A stretch of DNA of 64,000 nt from Motiliproteus sp041586615 (GTDB taxonomy: Bacteria; Pseudomonadota; Gammaproteobacteria; Pseudomonadales; Balneatricaceae), in assembly GCA_041586615.1 (NCBI GenBank), contig JBFGZS010000009.1:1-64000 (forward strand), written 5' to 3'. Each line of letters opens with the position of its first letter. Position 1 is the stretch's first letter. Both the position numbers and the translations under genes were made by a program. The notes under the pieces are model-generated. The model worked only from the letters and a program-made list of their open reading frames with translations, did no database searches and was not told where the DNA came from. Positions 9,093 through 17,288 of the stretch are shown piece by piece.

Positions 9093-9410
9093 ATGTCAGA
9101 ATTTAAGAATGTAACGATCGTAAAAAAAGCCAATGTTTATTTTGACGGTGCGGTCAGCAGCCGGGTTGTGCGTTTTGCCGATGGCAGCCGTAAGACCCTA
9201 GGCATCATGATGCCCGGTGAGTATGAATTCGGTACCGACGAAAAGGAAATTATGGAAATTCTGGCCGGCGATCTGGAAATTTTGCTGCCAGGAGAAACGG
9301 TGTGGCAAGCGGTTGTAGGCGGCGAGTCTTTTGAAGTCCCCGCCAATGCTAAATTCGGTATTCGTATTAAAACCATCACCGATTATTGCTGTTCTTATGT
9401 TGCCAGCTGA
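9093..9410 (+). CDS. ppnP: Pyrimidine/purine nucleoside phosphorylase (PpnP/YaiE, DUF1255)
   Basis: A 105-residue cupin-fold enzyme that phosphorolyses a broad range of nucleosides to base and ribose-1-phosphate. The family signature is complete: FKNVTIVKKANVYFDG at the start, TLGIMMPGEYEFGT in the middle, and FEVPANAKFGIRI near the end. Length is normal (about 95-105). The ATG at 9093 follows AAGAGAA. Monocistronic. Confidence 0.95.
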   Translation: MSEFKNVTIVKKANVYFDGAVSSRVVRFADGSRKTLGIMMPGEYEFGTDEKEIMEILAGDLEILLPGETVWQAVVGGESFEVPANAKFGIRIKTITDYCCSYVAS

Positions 9411-9444
9411 TCCGGGGAATTAACCCACTGATCCGGAGGGTTAA

Positions 9445-9472
9445 GAAGCCGGCTGTCGATCTGGCCGGCTTC
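9445..9472. terminator. GC-rich hairpin between convergent genes
   Basis: GAAGCCGGC (9445-9453) pairs perfectly with GCCGGCTTC (9464-9472) around a ten-base loop. No U tract follows on either strand, so it may be a weak terminator or a stabilising 3' hairpin between ppnP and the converging transporter gene. Confidence 0.4.
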
Positions 9473-9547
9473 CCTGCTTCGCCCCCTCCGGGTCAAATTA
9501 CCGCATTGCCTCCGTGCTCGCCGACTCCAGAGGGAAGGGGCGCGGTA

Positions 9548-10771
9548 CTACAGGGCATTCGTTACCGGCGGTGCGGATGCGGTCACCATGAGTCGATAGC
9601 AGACAAAGGCTAAGATGCCGCAGCCACAGATGACTACGGCCATCGCCCGGGGCGAATCGTCATGCAGGAGCCCGACCAGTGCACCCGCCAGTGCACCGAA
9701 GAAAAAGCGCAGCGAGCCCAGCAGTGCGGCGGCGGCCCCTGCTTGTTTACTGAAAGGCGAAACCACGGCCGCGGTCGTGTTCGCCCCGAGTAAACCGATC
9801 GAGCCGACAAAGAGGACCACCGGGATCACGATACCGGCCAGTCCGCCGAAACCGCTCAAGGCACAGCCCAACAGTAGCAGGCCGGCCAGGAGTGGCAGCC
9901 AGCTGCCAAACCGGATCATCTTGTTCAGACCGACCCGGCGTATGATGCGGCTGTTAATCCCATTCAGCAGGATCATCAGCAGAATATTGCTGCCAAACAG
10001 CAGACCGTATTGGGAAGGCGACACGCCGAAAAAATCGATATAGACATACGGCGAGCCGGTGATAAAGGCAAACATGCCGGCAAAGGAGAAACAGGCGAGG
10101 AGCAAATTTCCCATCGCTTCGCGGTGGCGCAGAACCGTTGCGTAGCTGGACAACAGGTTGCGCATGGAGAAGCGCAGTCCGGGTTCGCGTCGATTCGTTT
10201 CCGGCAGTCCCCGCCAGCTCAGCAGTAGCAGAATGGCCCCCTGTGCGGCGAGGAGTAGAAAAATAGCCCGCCAGCCAAACAGCGTTAGCACTTGCGCCCC
10301 CACTAACGGTGCCAGCAGGGGGGCCAGAGTCATCGTCATTATCACCAGCGACAGGGTTCTGGCCGCCTCTTCGCCGCGAAATAGGTCTCGGATCACCGCA
10401 CTGACCACGACCGAGGCCGCGCCCCCGCCCAGTGCCTGCAACCCACGGTAAACCAGCAGCTCGGTTATTGAATCGGCGTAGGCGCACAGGAGACTGGCGA
10501 TCAAGAACAGGCTCAGACCCAGGATAATCACCGGTCGGCGTCCTACCTGGTCGGAAAGCGGCCCGTAAAACAATTGGCTTAGGGCAAAGCCCAGCATAAA
10601 CAGGGATAAGCTCTGCTGTACATGGCTGATATCGCTATTAAGATCCAGTGCGATAGCGGGCATGCTGGGCAGGTACATGTCGATCGCCAGCGGTGCGGTA
10701 GCCGACAACATGCCGAGTAGCAAAATAAGGTGGCGCGCGCCGGTGTTGATCCCTGTCGGTGAATCTGGCAT
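9548..10771 (-). CDS. Bcr/CflA-family MFS drug-efflux transporter
   Basis: A 407-residue inner-membrane transporter with about twelve hydrophobic segments. The family start motif is present (ATAPLAIDMYLPSMPAI, residues 20-36), as is the MFS loop motif GPLSDQVGRRPV. It probably exports small toxic compounds by proton antiport, but the substrate cannot be read from the sequence. The ATG at 10771 is preceded by a CCGGAGC stretch. It stands alone, convergent with ppnP, with the nickel operon ending just upstream. Confidence 0.92.
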   Translation of the reverse strand: MPDSPTGINTGARHLILLLGMLSATAPLAIDMYLPSMPAIALDLNSDISHVQQSLSLFMLGFALSQLFYGPLSDQVGRRPVIILGLSLFLIASLLCAYADSITELLVYRGLQALGGGAASVVVSAVIRDLFRGEEAARTLSLVIMTMTLAPLLAPLVGAQVLTLFGWRAIFLLLAAQGAILLLLSWRGLPETNRREPGLRFSMRNLLSSYATVLRHREAMGNLLLACFSFAGMFAFITGSPYVYIDFFGVSPSQYGLLFGSNILLMILLNGINSRIIRRVGLNKMIRFGSWLPLLAGLLLLGCALSGFGGLAGIVIPVVLFVGSIGLLGANTTAAVVSPFSKQAGAAAALLGSLRFFFGALAGALVGLLHDDSPRAMAVVICGCGILAFVCYRLMVTASAPPVTNAL

Positions 10772-10898
10772 CGAAAGCTCCGGTAAAATGTACTAATCAT
10801 AGCGCCGATGAAGCCGCTATGCATAGGTTGCAGGTTTACTCGCTATGATAAAACAAACTCTTTTAAAACAGACTGTTATCTCAGGATCGGCGCTGACG

Positions 10899-11648
10899 TT
10901 AACCGTCGAGGCTGTCTTGATGGCTGTGGTCAGAAGTATCGGTGCCGTGAATATGCAGGTGCGAATGCAGGTGTGGATGGCGGTGCAGCGTAGCATCCTG
11001 GAGCGTTCCATCTTGCAACAATACGGCGCGGGTGGCGAGTTGGTCGACAAAATGCGCATCGTGCGAGATAAGCACCATCGCCTGGGGCAGTCCCAGTAAC
11101 AGCTCGGTCATGCGGCGCTCGGTCGGCTTGTCCAGCGCATTGGTGGGTTCGTCCAGTAGCAGCACGCGAGGCTGCATCGCCAGGACGGTGGCCAGTGCCA
11201 CCAGACGTTTCTCCCCGCCACTGAGTTTATGGGTGATGCGCTGGGCAAAGCCGCTCAGGCCGAGTTGATCGAGAACCTGCTCGGCAATGGCTCGCGCCTG
11301 TGTGGCGTTTTTGCCCAGATTTAACGGGCCGAAGGTAACATCCTCCAAAACAGTTGGGCAGAACAGCTGATCATCGGGATCCTGAAACAGCAGGCCGGCC
11401 TGTGCCCGTACGGCACGGAAATCGTCTTCGCGGCGAACAGGCAAGCCAAAGGCTGTCAGCGTTCCCTGCGAGAGTGAATTAAGTCCGACCAGCAGGTGCA
11501 GGAGCGAGCTTTTTCCGGCGCCGTTGGCACCCGCGATGGCGACGCGCTCACCTGGATAGAGTGTGAAATCGACCTGCTTCAGCACCGGGTGACCCGGGTA
11601 GGCGAAGTGCGCCCCGCGCAGAGACAGTAAGGGGTGTTGTTCGCTCAT
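10899..11648 (-). CDS. nikO: Nickel/cobalt ECF transporter ATP-binding protein
   Basis: A 249-residue ABC ATPase energising the nickel importer encoded upstream. Walker A is GANGAGKSS near residue 39, the signature is LSGGEKR, and Walker B is VLLLDEPT, all intact. Unusually, the C-terminal tail of about 30 residues is histidine-rich (HRHPHLHSHLHIHG then SDHSHQ), which probably binds metal ions. It is the last gene of the nikKMLQO operon, 48 bases after nikQ. Cobalt remains possible, but NikK and NikL partners favour nickel. Confidence 0.93.
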   Translation of the reverse strand: MSEQHPLLSLRGAHFAYPGHPVLKQVDFTLYPGERVAIAGANGAGKSSLLHLLVGLNSLSQGTLTAFGLPVRREDDFRAVRAQAGLLFQDPDDQLFCPTVLEDVTFGPLNLGKNATQARAIAEQVLDQLGLSGFAQRITHKLSGGEKRLVALATVLAMQPRVLLLDEPTNALDKPTERRMTELLLGLPQAMVLISHDAHFVDQLATRAVLLQDGTLQDATLHRHPHLHSHLHIHGTDTSDHSHQDSLDG

Positions 11649-11696
11649 ACAAAATCCTTTAGGCAGGCTGTCAGGTAAATAGTAAGTGTTCCTGTA

Positions 11697-12455
11697 TCAG
11701 TACCGATCAATGATTAACAGTAGGCTAGCGGCCAGTGTAAACAGAACGCCGGCCACCCGGTCAGCGGGCTGCCAGCGGAGTTCGTCGAGCAGGTAAAACC
11801 GGCCGTGAAAGCCTCGGCAACGCATGGCCGCAACAATACGCTCGGCACGCTCCAGACTTCTGACCAGCAGCATACCCACCAGCCAGCCGATGCTACGCCA
11901 GCTATGCCTTGACGTGGTAAAAACAAACCCGCGTGCTTTCATCGCCAGCCTCAGACGGCGGTACTCCTCATAGAGGACGGCGATGTAGCGCACGGTGAAC
12001 AGAAACAGGTGTACCAGTTTGTCGGGTACCCGGAGGTGCGCTAATGCGTGGCCCAGGGTGACCAATTCGATGGTGGCGATCAGCGTAAGCAGAACGAGCA
12101 CCACGGTGTGGGCTTTCAGCAGGATGTGCAGGGCGTGCCAGCCGCCCGCCTGACTCGCGGTTAATTGGCCGATTGTGAACCAGGCTTCACCTGGGGTCGT
12201 GAACGGCAGCGATAACAGAACCAGCAACATAAACCCTTCCATGAGCAATAAGCGCTTGAGCAGAACACGCCAGTCGAGTCGGGCCAGGCGCGTCAGTAGG
12301 ACCGCACCCAGTAGCGCCGCTACCAGGGTGAGGGGGCTGCCCAGCGAGAGAGTCGTCATTGCCAGGCCGAGTGCGGTCACGATACGCAAGCGCGGGTCGA
12401 GGCGATGAATGCACGAATCGCTGTCCGTTGCGATCAGACCAAGGGGCAGGCTCAT
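11697..12455 (-). CDS. nikQ: Nickel/cobalt ECF transporter T component (CbiQ/NikQ)
   Basis: A 252-residue integral membrane coupling subunit with four to five hydrophobic segments. The two conserved coupling-helix motifs of EcfT proteins appear as MKARGF and MRCRGF, which contact the ATPase. Its ATG overlaps the nikL stop (ATGA), so translation is coupled. It works with NikM (substrate-specific), NikL and NikO. Confidence 0.93.
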   Translation of the reverse strand: MSLPLGLIATDSDSCIHRLDPRLRIVTALGLAMTTLSLGSPLTLVAALLGAVLLTRLARLDWRVLLKRLLLMEGFMLLVLLSLPFTTPGEAWFTIGQLTASQAGGWHALHILLKAHTVVLVLLTLIATIELVTLGHALAHLRVPDKLVHLFLFTVRYIAVLYEEYRRLRLAMKARGFVFTTSRHSWRSIGWLVGMLLVRSLERAERIVAAMRCRGFHGRFYLLDELRWQPADRVAGVLFTLAASLLLIIDRY

Positions 12456-13138
12456 CTGTTCTGTACATCGCTACGCTGAGGGCTCTTGTTATCGCCACGC
12501 TGAGGGCTCTTGTTATCGTCACGCTGACGGCTCCTCCACCACAGAGCTGCACCGGCGAGGCCGACGATAAAACCGAGACCGCCAAGGATGTCATGCAGCC
12601 GAATCTTGCGCTCGTAGCGATCCAGTTGCTCGCGTAGCGGTTGGATCTGTCGCGCGAGTGCGGTTTCCAATTGCTGGGTTGTCATAGCGCTGATCGCCGG
12701 TGCTGCTCCGGACGATGGCGCGGGTGTTGTGGAGCCAACAGAGGGAGCGAAGCCCTTCGCCGCAGGCAGAGACGGCGCCAGCTCACTGGCGGGAACGGTC
12801 CACTGCGCCCGATGTCCATCGGGGGTAACGGCGACCAGACGATAATCGCGGCGCTCGACGACGCGGCTGCTGAAGTGGCCGTCGACTTGGGGCTGCAGCG
12901 TGATCGGCTGTTCGGCCTGTATTGTGATTGTGGCATGGGGTGCCGGGATCTGGCCGGCGTAGTACACCTGGCCTTGAATCACGTCGCCCACGCCGCCGGC
13001 AAACAGGTTGAGTCGATGCGCCCAGCTTGATCCTGGCGCGAGTACGAATCCCAAGAGAAGCTGTAATCCCAGGAGGCGCTGTGTCGATAGTTTAATGGGT
13101 TTGTCCTCCGCGCAAGCGGAGTAGCTCCGGCGCCACAC
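12452..13138 (-). CDS. nikL: NikL-like membrane-anchored component of nickel importer
   Basis: A protein of about 214-228 residues: signal segment ending in GSSWA, an extracytoplasmic beta-rich region (VIQGQVYYAGQIPAPHATITIQ), a Pro/Ala linker, a predicted coiled coil near MTTQQLETALARQI, and one C-terminal membrane helix (DILGGLGFIVGLAGAALWW). That is the layout of NikL/CbiL proteins. The end carries two copies of an eight-residue repeat around NKSPQRGD. The start is unresolved. A GTG at 13138 lies inside nikM without a good ribosome site. GGAGGA precedes an ATT at 13096, which overlaps the nikM stop by two bases and would begin exactly at the signal peptide (xKLSTQRLLGLQLLLG). Confidence 0.82.
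   Translation of the reverse strand: MWRRSYSACAEDKPIKLSTQRLLGLQLLLGFVLAPGSSWAHRLNLFAGGVGDVIQGQVYYAGQIPAPHATITIQAEQPITLQPQVDGHFSSRVVERRDYRLVAVTPDGHRAQWTVPASELAPSLPAAKGFAPSVGSTTPAPSSGAAPAISAMTTQQLETALARQIQPLREQLDRYERKIRLHDILGGLGFIVGLAGAALWWRSRQRDDNKSPQRGDNKSPQRSDVQNR
12471..12535. repeat. 24-bp tandem repeat in the nikL 3' end
   Basis: Two full 24-bp units (12471-12494, 12495-12518) and a partial third encode the repeated NKSPQR region at the nikL C-terminus, just before the nikQ start. Confidence 0.85.
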
Positions 13139-13715
13139 GCTGGATAAAAGCCAGGATAAAGCCGGTAATAACGGCTTCTACGACCATGAGCGGCAGGTAG
13201 GTAACCAGTACCGTTTTCGCCGCCAGGTCAAACTGCGGGCCGCTAAAGGAGAGGCTGAGGCCGAGCAGTGTCGCGGTGCCGGCAATGCCCAAGGCGCCAG
13301 CGCCGACGCCGATCCAAAAAGCCCGCTGCGGATGACTGCTGCCGGTGAGGCATCGCCGCAAAAGCAAGCCGCACAGCAAGGCAGGCAGCGCATGATTCAT
13401 CAGATTAACGCCTAGCACGATAAGGCCGCCGTAGCCAAAAAAGACGCTTTGTAATACCAGTGCTACGAGGAGTGCGGGGACCGCCGCGCTGCCGAGAACA
13501 AGCCCCAGCAGACCGTTGAGCACCAGATGTACGCTACTCGGCCCCAGGGGAACGGTAATCAGCGAGGCGACAAAAAACAGGGCGGCGCACATCGCCGTCT
13601 GAGGGATTTTGTCGTAGTCGAGACGGCGCAACGCGAAAGACAGGGCAACCACCGAGACGGCGGCACCGGTGACCAGAACCGGGGTGCTGAGAACACCGTC
13701 AGGAATATGTGCCAT
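13092..13715 (-). CDS. nikM: Nickel ECF transporter substrate-specific membrane protein (CbiM/NikM)
   Basis: A 207-residue membrane protein that binds and passes the metal ion. It begins MAHIPDGVLS; the N-terminal His of this family is a metal ligand. After removal of Met the chain would start Ala-His, a plausible metal site (inference). Six to seven hydrophobic segments follow, with HLVLNGLLGLVLG typical of CbiM. The open frame reaches 13784, but the upstream codons are a 15-bp repeat array. The ATG at 13715 has AAGGGAT upstream and gives the conserved start, so I chose it. Confidence 0.92.
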   Translation of the reverse strand: MAHIPDGVLSTPVLVTGAAVSVVALSFALRRLDYDKIPQTAMCAALFFVASLITVPLGPSSVHLVLNGLLGLVLGSAAVPALLVALVLQSVFFGYGGLIVLGVNLMNHALPALLCGLLLRRCLTGSSHPQRAFWIGVGAGALGIAGTATLLGLSLSFSGPQFDLAAKTVLVTYLPLMVVEAVITGFILAFIQRVAPELLRLRGGQTH

Positions 13716-13732
13716 GGGGTATCCCTTGATTG

Positions 13733-13777
13733 GCAGAAAGACCGCCCGCAGAAAGACAGCCCGCAGAAAGACAGTAA
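13733..13777. repeat. 15-bp tandem repeat, three units, upstream of nikM
   Basis: Units GCAGAAAGACCGCCC, GCAGAAAGACAGCCC and GCAGAAAGACAGTAA occur in direct succession (13733-13777), ending 17 bases before the nikM start on the minus strand. Confidence 0.85.
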
Positions 13778-13800
13778 CGCGCAAGGCACGACGTCAGCGG

Positions 13801-13884
13801 CAGGTTGCGCTCTGACAGATTACGTTCTGATAGGTTGTGCTCTGACAGGCTACGCTTTGGCAGGTTACGCTCTGATAGGTTGAG
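13801..13884. repeat. 15-bp tandem repeat, about 5.5 units, between nikK and nikM
   Basis: Units of the CAGGTTACGCTCTGA type repeat every 15 bases from 13801 to about 13884. With the neighbouring, unrelated three-unit array, they fill almost the whole nikK-nikM gap. The sequence is different from the other arrays in the window, but the period is the same. Confidence 0.85.
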
Positions 13885-13896
13885 AACGGGCGTCAT

Positions 13897-14700
13897 TTAA
13901 TGCATATCCTGTACATGGATCCAGATAACGGCGCCGTCTTCAATCGGCGCGGGTGTGCCATCCGGCGCCGGTAGCCGCGTCTGCGCTTCAGTCAGCGCCG
14001 CGAAGCCCCACCAGCCGCTACGTGGCATGGTGTAGCTAAAGACGCCCTGCGCATCGGCTTTGATGACGTGCGTGGTATACGCCGGGGCCGGCGCTGTCAC
14101 AGAGCCATCGTTGCGCCATTCGACTTCCAGGCGGGCGTAGGGCAGGGGCTGATTGTTGCGCAGTACGGTGCCGCGAAACTGGTTGCCGGTCCAGAGTCCG
14201 TAGGGGCGAACCAGTGGGCTAATCTCGACCGGAAAGCCGACGAGTCGCTCCCAGTTCTCTTCACCACTAAAGGCATCTACGATGACTTTGGTGTAGTGGC
14301 GAATCCACTTTTGCTCGCTCGGTTCCCAGTAGAGTCCGGGTTCGAGGAAAAACAGGTGGTCGCCCGGTTGCTGAATGCGAAAGGGCAGATCATAACTGCG
14401 CTGCCCCTGGCGCGTGGTGGCGACGAGGGCCGAGCGTAGATCGATCGGGCTATTCTGTCCGATCAGGACACCGGCGCGTACCGGATCGGGCATCGCCATG
14501 ACCGGGCCCTGCGCCATGGGATGGGTAAAGGTCAGTTGCAGGCTCAGATCCCGGCCATCGCGGGGTGTCTGTACCGGGTGGCTGGGTATCAGCTCCTGAA
14601 AGTGGGCCATCGCGGGCGGTGTCAGGAGCAGAAATAGCCAGATTGCGCGCGTTATTAAGGCGCACGACAAAGAGTGGGTCTGTGTGGTTTTGGGGGTCAT
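13897..14700 (-). CDS. nikK: NikK-like periplasmic protein (DUF4198)
   Basis: A 267-residue secreted protein with signal segment AIWLFLLLTPPAMA, then mature start HFQELIPSHPVQ, a His-containing N-terminus usual in DUF4198. The body is beta-rich, with YTTHVIKADAQGVFSYTMPRSGWWGFAAL near the C-terminus. Genes of this family head nickel ECF operons (NikKMLQO) and are thought to capture metal in the periplasm. It is the first gene of the operon, with a NikR-like palindrome 16 bases upstream. The start ATG at 14700 is supported by the signal peptide position. Confidence 0.88.
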   Translation of the reverse strand: MTPKTTQTHSLSCALITRAIWLFLLLTPPAMAHFQELIPSHPVQTPRDGRDLSLQLTFTHPMAQGPVMAMPDPVRAGVLIGQNSPIDLRSALVATTRQGQRSYDLPFRIQQPGDHLFFLEPGLYWEPSEQKWIRHYTKVIVDAFSGEENWERLVGFPVEISPLVRPYGLWTGNQFRGTVLRNNQPLPYARLEVEWRNDGSVTAPAPAYTTHVIKADAQGVFSYTMPRSGWWGFAALTEAQTRLPAPDGTPAPIEDGAVIWIHVQDMH

Positions 14701-14715
14701 GGTATGTCAAATAGT

Positions 14716-14748
14716 TGAGTATGAAGAATTTTTAAATCGTAATACTCA
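14716..14748. promoter_or_regulatory. Candidate NikR operator upstream of the nickel operon
   Basis: TGAGTAT (14716-14722) is inverted as ATACTCA (14742-14748), with GTATGA and TAATAC as inner halves separated by 15 bases. The E. coli NikR operator is GTATGA-N16-TCATAC, so spacing and half-sites agree closely. It sits 16-48 bases upstream of the nikK start codon, where a repressor would block transcription. The assignment rests on motif likeness and context. No nikR gene is in the window. Confidence 0.6.
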
Positions 14749-15017
14749 TCGCCTTCTGTGTCTATGCCAAGATCGACTTTTAATGCGCAAAATCTATTTA
14801 ACGCGCGCTGTCTATAAGCATCGCGTCATAAAATTGCGTTATAAACAGGAGGCATGAACATGAATAGTCAAGGGTTAGCAGGCTGACAATAGGAACGCTA
14901 TACTGGCGGCCTGGCACGGTTTTCACGTATGCCTGCGCCGCAGGTTAGATTTTAAAGCATTGTTGGTACCGACAGCAGGGCGGTGGCGGCGAATGATGCT
15001 TGAACAGGAATGTTGTT

Positions 15018-16007
15018 ATGTCTCAAACTGAACACCCTTTTGCACCTTATGTGAGAATTCTGGGTAAGGGTAAGCAAGGCTCACGATCACTCTCCGCTGA
15101 AGAGGCTGAAGAGGCCATGGGGATGATTCTTGATGGTCAGGTGCGTCCCGAACAGCTGGGCGCCTTTCTGATGCTGCTGCGGGTGAAAGAAGAGACACCG
15201 GATGAGTTGGCGGGCTTTGTACGTGCTGTGACCACACGGATGGCCGCACCGGAAGAGCTGCAGGTTGATCTTGACTGGTCTACCTACGCCGGTAAAAGGC
15301 GCACGTTGCCGTGGTTCCTGTTGTCGGCATTAACCCTGGCCAGCAGTGGTGTCCGTATTGTGATGCACGGTGCCCGAGGACATACGCCGGGCCGCATTTA
15401 TATTGAAGATCTGCTGCATCAGTTTGGTTTGAAGTCAGCAAGCAACTGGCTCGACGCCGAGCTGGAACTGAATCATTGTAACTTTTGTTATACCCCCATC
15501 GACATGCTAAGCCAGCCGTTGTCGGAAATCATCGGCTTGCGACCCATACTCGGCTTGCGATCTCCGGTGCATACCCTATGTCGGGTACTAAACCCCTTAA
15601 ATGCCCCTTATCGTATCGATGGGGTTTTCCATCCCGCTTATGGCCCGATGCATGCGGCAACCGCGCAGGCCTTGGGTCAGGATAATTGCGTCACGATCAA
15701 GGGCGATGGCGGCGAAGCGGAAATTAAGCCTGACAGTGATTGTACCCTGCAGTGGGTTCGCAATGGCGAATACCTTCAGGAAAGTTGGCCGCGTCGTTTT
15801 GAGCAGCGCGCGGTCAGGGAGGCGTCGCTGGAGCCTAAAGATCTGGTGAAGTTGTGGCGGGGGAAAATTGACCATCACTATGGCGAAGCGGCTGTGGAAG
15901 AGACCGTGGCGGTCTGTCTGCAATTGATGGGGCGTGCAGCCACTATCGATGCTGCCCGGCAGCAAGCGGCGACCTTATGGCAGGGGCGGGATAAGTCGCT
16001 GTTTTGA
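15018..16007 (+). CDS. YbiB/TrpD2-like glycosyltransferase family 3 protein
   Basis: A 329-residue homologue of anthranilate phosphoribosyltransferase. The N-terminal helical domain (SLSAEEAEEAMGMILDGQV, EQLGAFLMLLRVKEETPDEL) is followed by the catalytic-fold part, with HGARGHTPGRIYIEDLL replacing the TrpD glycine motif and VLNPLNAPYRIDGVFHP further on. YbiB-type proteins have lost tryptophan synthesis and bind nucleic acids, so the role here is uncertain. The ATG at 15018 was chosen over the TTG at 15000. It is a single gene convergent with the next. Confidence 0.85.
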   Translation: MSQTEHPFAPYVRILGKGKQGSRSLSAEEAEEAMGMILDGQVRPEQLGAFLMLLRVKEETPDELAGFVRAVTTRMAAPEELQVDLDWSTYAGKRRTLPWFLLSALTLASSGVRIVMHGARGHTPGRIYIEDLLHQFGLKSASNWLDAELELNHCNFCYTPIDMLSQPLSEIIGLRPILGLRSPVHTLCRVLNPLNAPYRIDGVFHPAYGPMHAATAQALGQDNCVTIKGDGGEAEIKPDSDCTLQWVRNGEYLQESWPRRFEQRAVREASLEPKDLVKLWRGKIDHHYGEAAVEETVAVCLQLMGRAATIDAARQQAATLWQGRDKSLF

Positions 16008-16016
16008 TGCCTGCGG

Positions 16017-16814
16017 CTATTCTATCGTTTCTCTCGTTGCGTTATTCGCAGGCCCCTCCACGGCACATCCGCCGGTTTGTGGTGCAGGGATGTCAGGGGC
16101 CATGATTAATCGGTGGTCGATGGCCTTGAGGCCACTTTCCAGCTCAAATAACAGTGACTGCGGATCCGCGATTCGCGGCGAGACCACGAAATAGATATCT
16201 TCGGTTTTGATGGTCTCACTGACGATTTGCGTATTGCTGAGAGTGCGTAAGACCTCATTGGCAGGCCCGAGATAATTTAACAGGTAGTCACCTTCTTCAC
16301 GGCTGAGCATCTCGAAGGCACGGAGGTGATCTGGCGCAACAACCAGTGATACGCCGCTATCGGGGTCGAGAAAATACTCGATAGCCCCACCGTAGCCGAA
16401 ACCCCGCAGTACAATCAGGCGCGTGCCTGCAAAGCCTTCCAGATGACTAATCGGCTCCCGGTTAGCCAGGCGGTAGGACTTCATGACAACGCGACCGATG
16501 GGGATACTGCCGTAGGTGGCCTTCCTCGCCAAAATGGGATGCTGGATGATCATGGCCAGGTCGGTATTACCGTTAAAGAGGTCGGGTAATAGCGAGTCAA
16601 GCTGCCGGGAGTTGACCTCCCACGCACGCTGGTTATGCTTCATCAGACGACCGAGCATGTCCAGGACCAGACCCTTAGGCTGGCCCTGTTGATCAACGTA
16701 GCTAAAGGGGGGGAAATCGTGGATGCCGACCCTAATCTTATTGTCCGCGCTGGTGTTGCCAGAGAGACCAAGCAGTAACCATAACGCGAGTGCCGTGAGT
16801 GAAAAGTGCAGCAT
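16017..16814 (-). CDS. Periplasmic solute-binding protein family 3 (transporter substrate-binding domain)
   Basis: A 265-residue protein with a signal peptide (ALALWLLLGLSGNTSA) and then the typical family-3 start IRVGIHDFPPFSYVDQQGQPKG. The middle GNTDLAMII and LANREPISHLEGFAGTRLIVLRG are standard for amino-acid-type binding proteins. No permease or ATPase lies next to it, so it may be an orphan sensor-like or binding protein. Ligand unknown. Confidence 0.85.
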   Translation of the reverse strand: MLHFSLTALALWLLLGLSGNTSADNKIRVGIHDFPPFSYVDQQGQPKGLVLDMLGRLMKHNQRAWEVNSRQLDSLLPDLFNGNTDLAMIIQHPILARKATYGSIPIGRVVMKSYRLANREPISHLEGFAGTRLIVLRGFGYGGAIEYFLDPDSGVSLVVAPDHLRAFEMLSREEGDYLLNYLGPANEVLRTLSNTQIVSETIKTEDIYFVVSPRIADPQSLLFELESGLKAIDHRLIMAPDIPAPQTGGCAVEGPANNATRETIE

Positions 16815-17288
16815 GCCAAATCGATCTCAGGGTGTGGCGGTGGTTTTTTTGCACAGCCATTAAATCCGAGGCGTCTGTTATGGATGCTTAACATATCCCC
16901 GTCGTATGCACGGGGTCGAAGGCTCCCTTGTGCAGAGTTGGTACCGCATCAGACGCGAACTCATTATGCTACGCCCTTCACGGCGGGCTTTCCAATCGTA
17001 AATGAAGCAATCGTAAATGAAGCCATCGTAAATGAAGCCAATCGTAAATGAAGCCAATCACAAATTATGCCCGAACCGAATGAGGCCAGGGATAAATGAC
17101 GCTGCGGGACGCGACGAGTAACCTGGTGGACCAATAGCTATCCATAGCTATCTGTCTATCGTCCCCTCCACGCTGGCGCAACTGTGCGAAGTTGCTGACT
17201 TTATGGGGCTCATGACGGGTGTTTTCTTTGATAAACTGGCGCGCGCGGTGCGCTTTGTCGATTATCGTTTCATTAAGCAGGGCCTTCT
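16815..17288. other. Long intergenic region with a tandem array
   Basis: This gap separates two divergent genes. It contains a four-unit repeat at 16994-17060. A stretch from 17122 to 17292 stays open and ends in ATGA overlapping the next start, but has no convincing start codon. A 29-base piece (17173-17201) matches 6691-6719 at 25 positions. Confidence 0.6.
16994..17060. repeat. 15/16-bp tandem repeat, four units
   Basis: Four copies of ATCGTAAATGAAGC(C/A) follow each other, the spacing being 15 or 16 bases. They are nearly identical, indicating recent expansion or active homogenisation. Confidence 0.9.

Noticed and set aside
13699..13896. Minus-strand frame with repeated LSERN residues
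   Set aside because: The repeats come from the 15-bp arrays between nikK and nikM. It overlaps the real nikM start and has no other coding sign.
14749..15017. Cobalamin riboswitch searched for near the metal importer
   Set aside because: I could not find a B12-box-like sequence upstream of nikK or nikM. A NikR-like palindrome is present instead.
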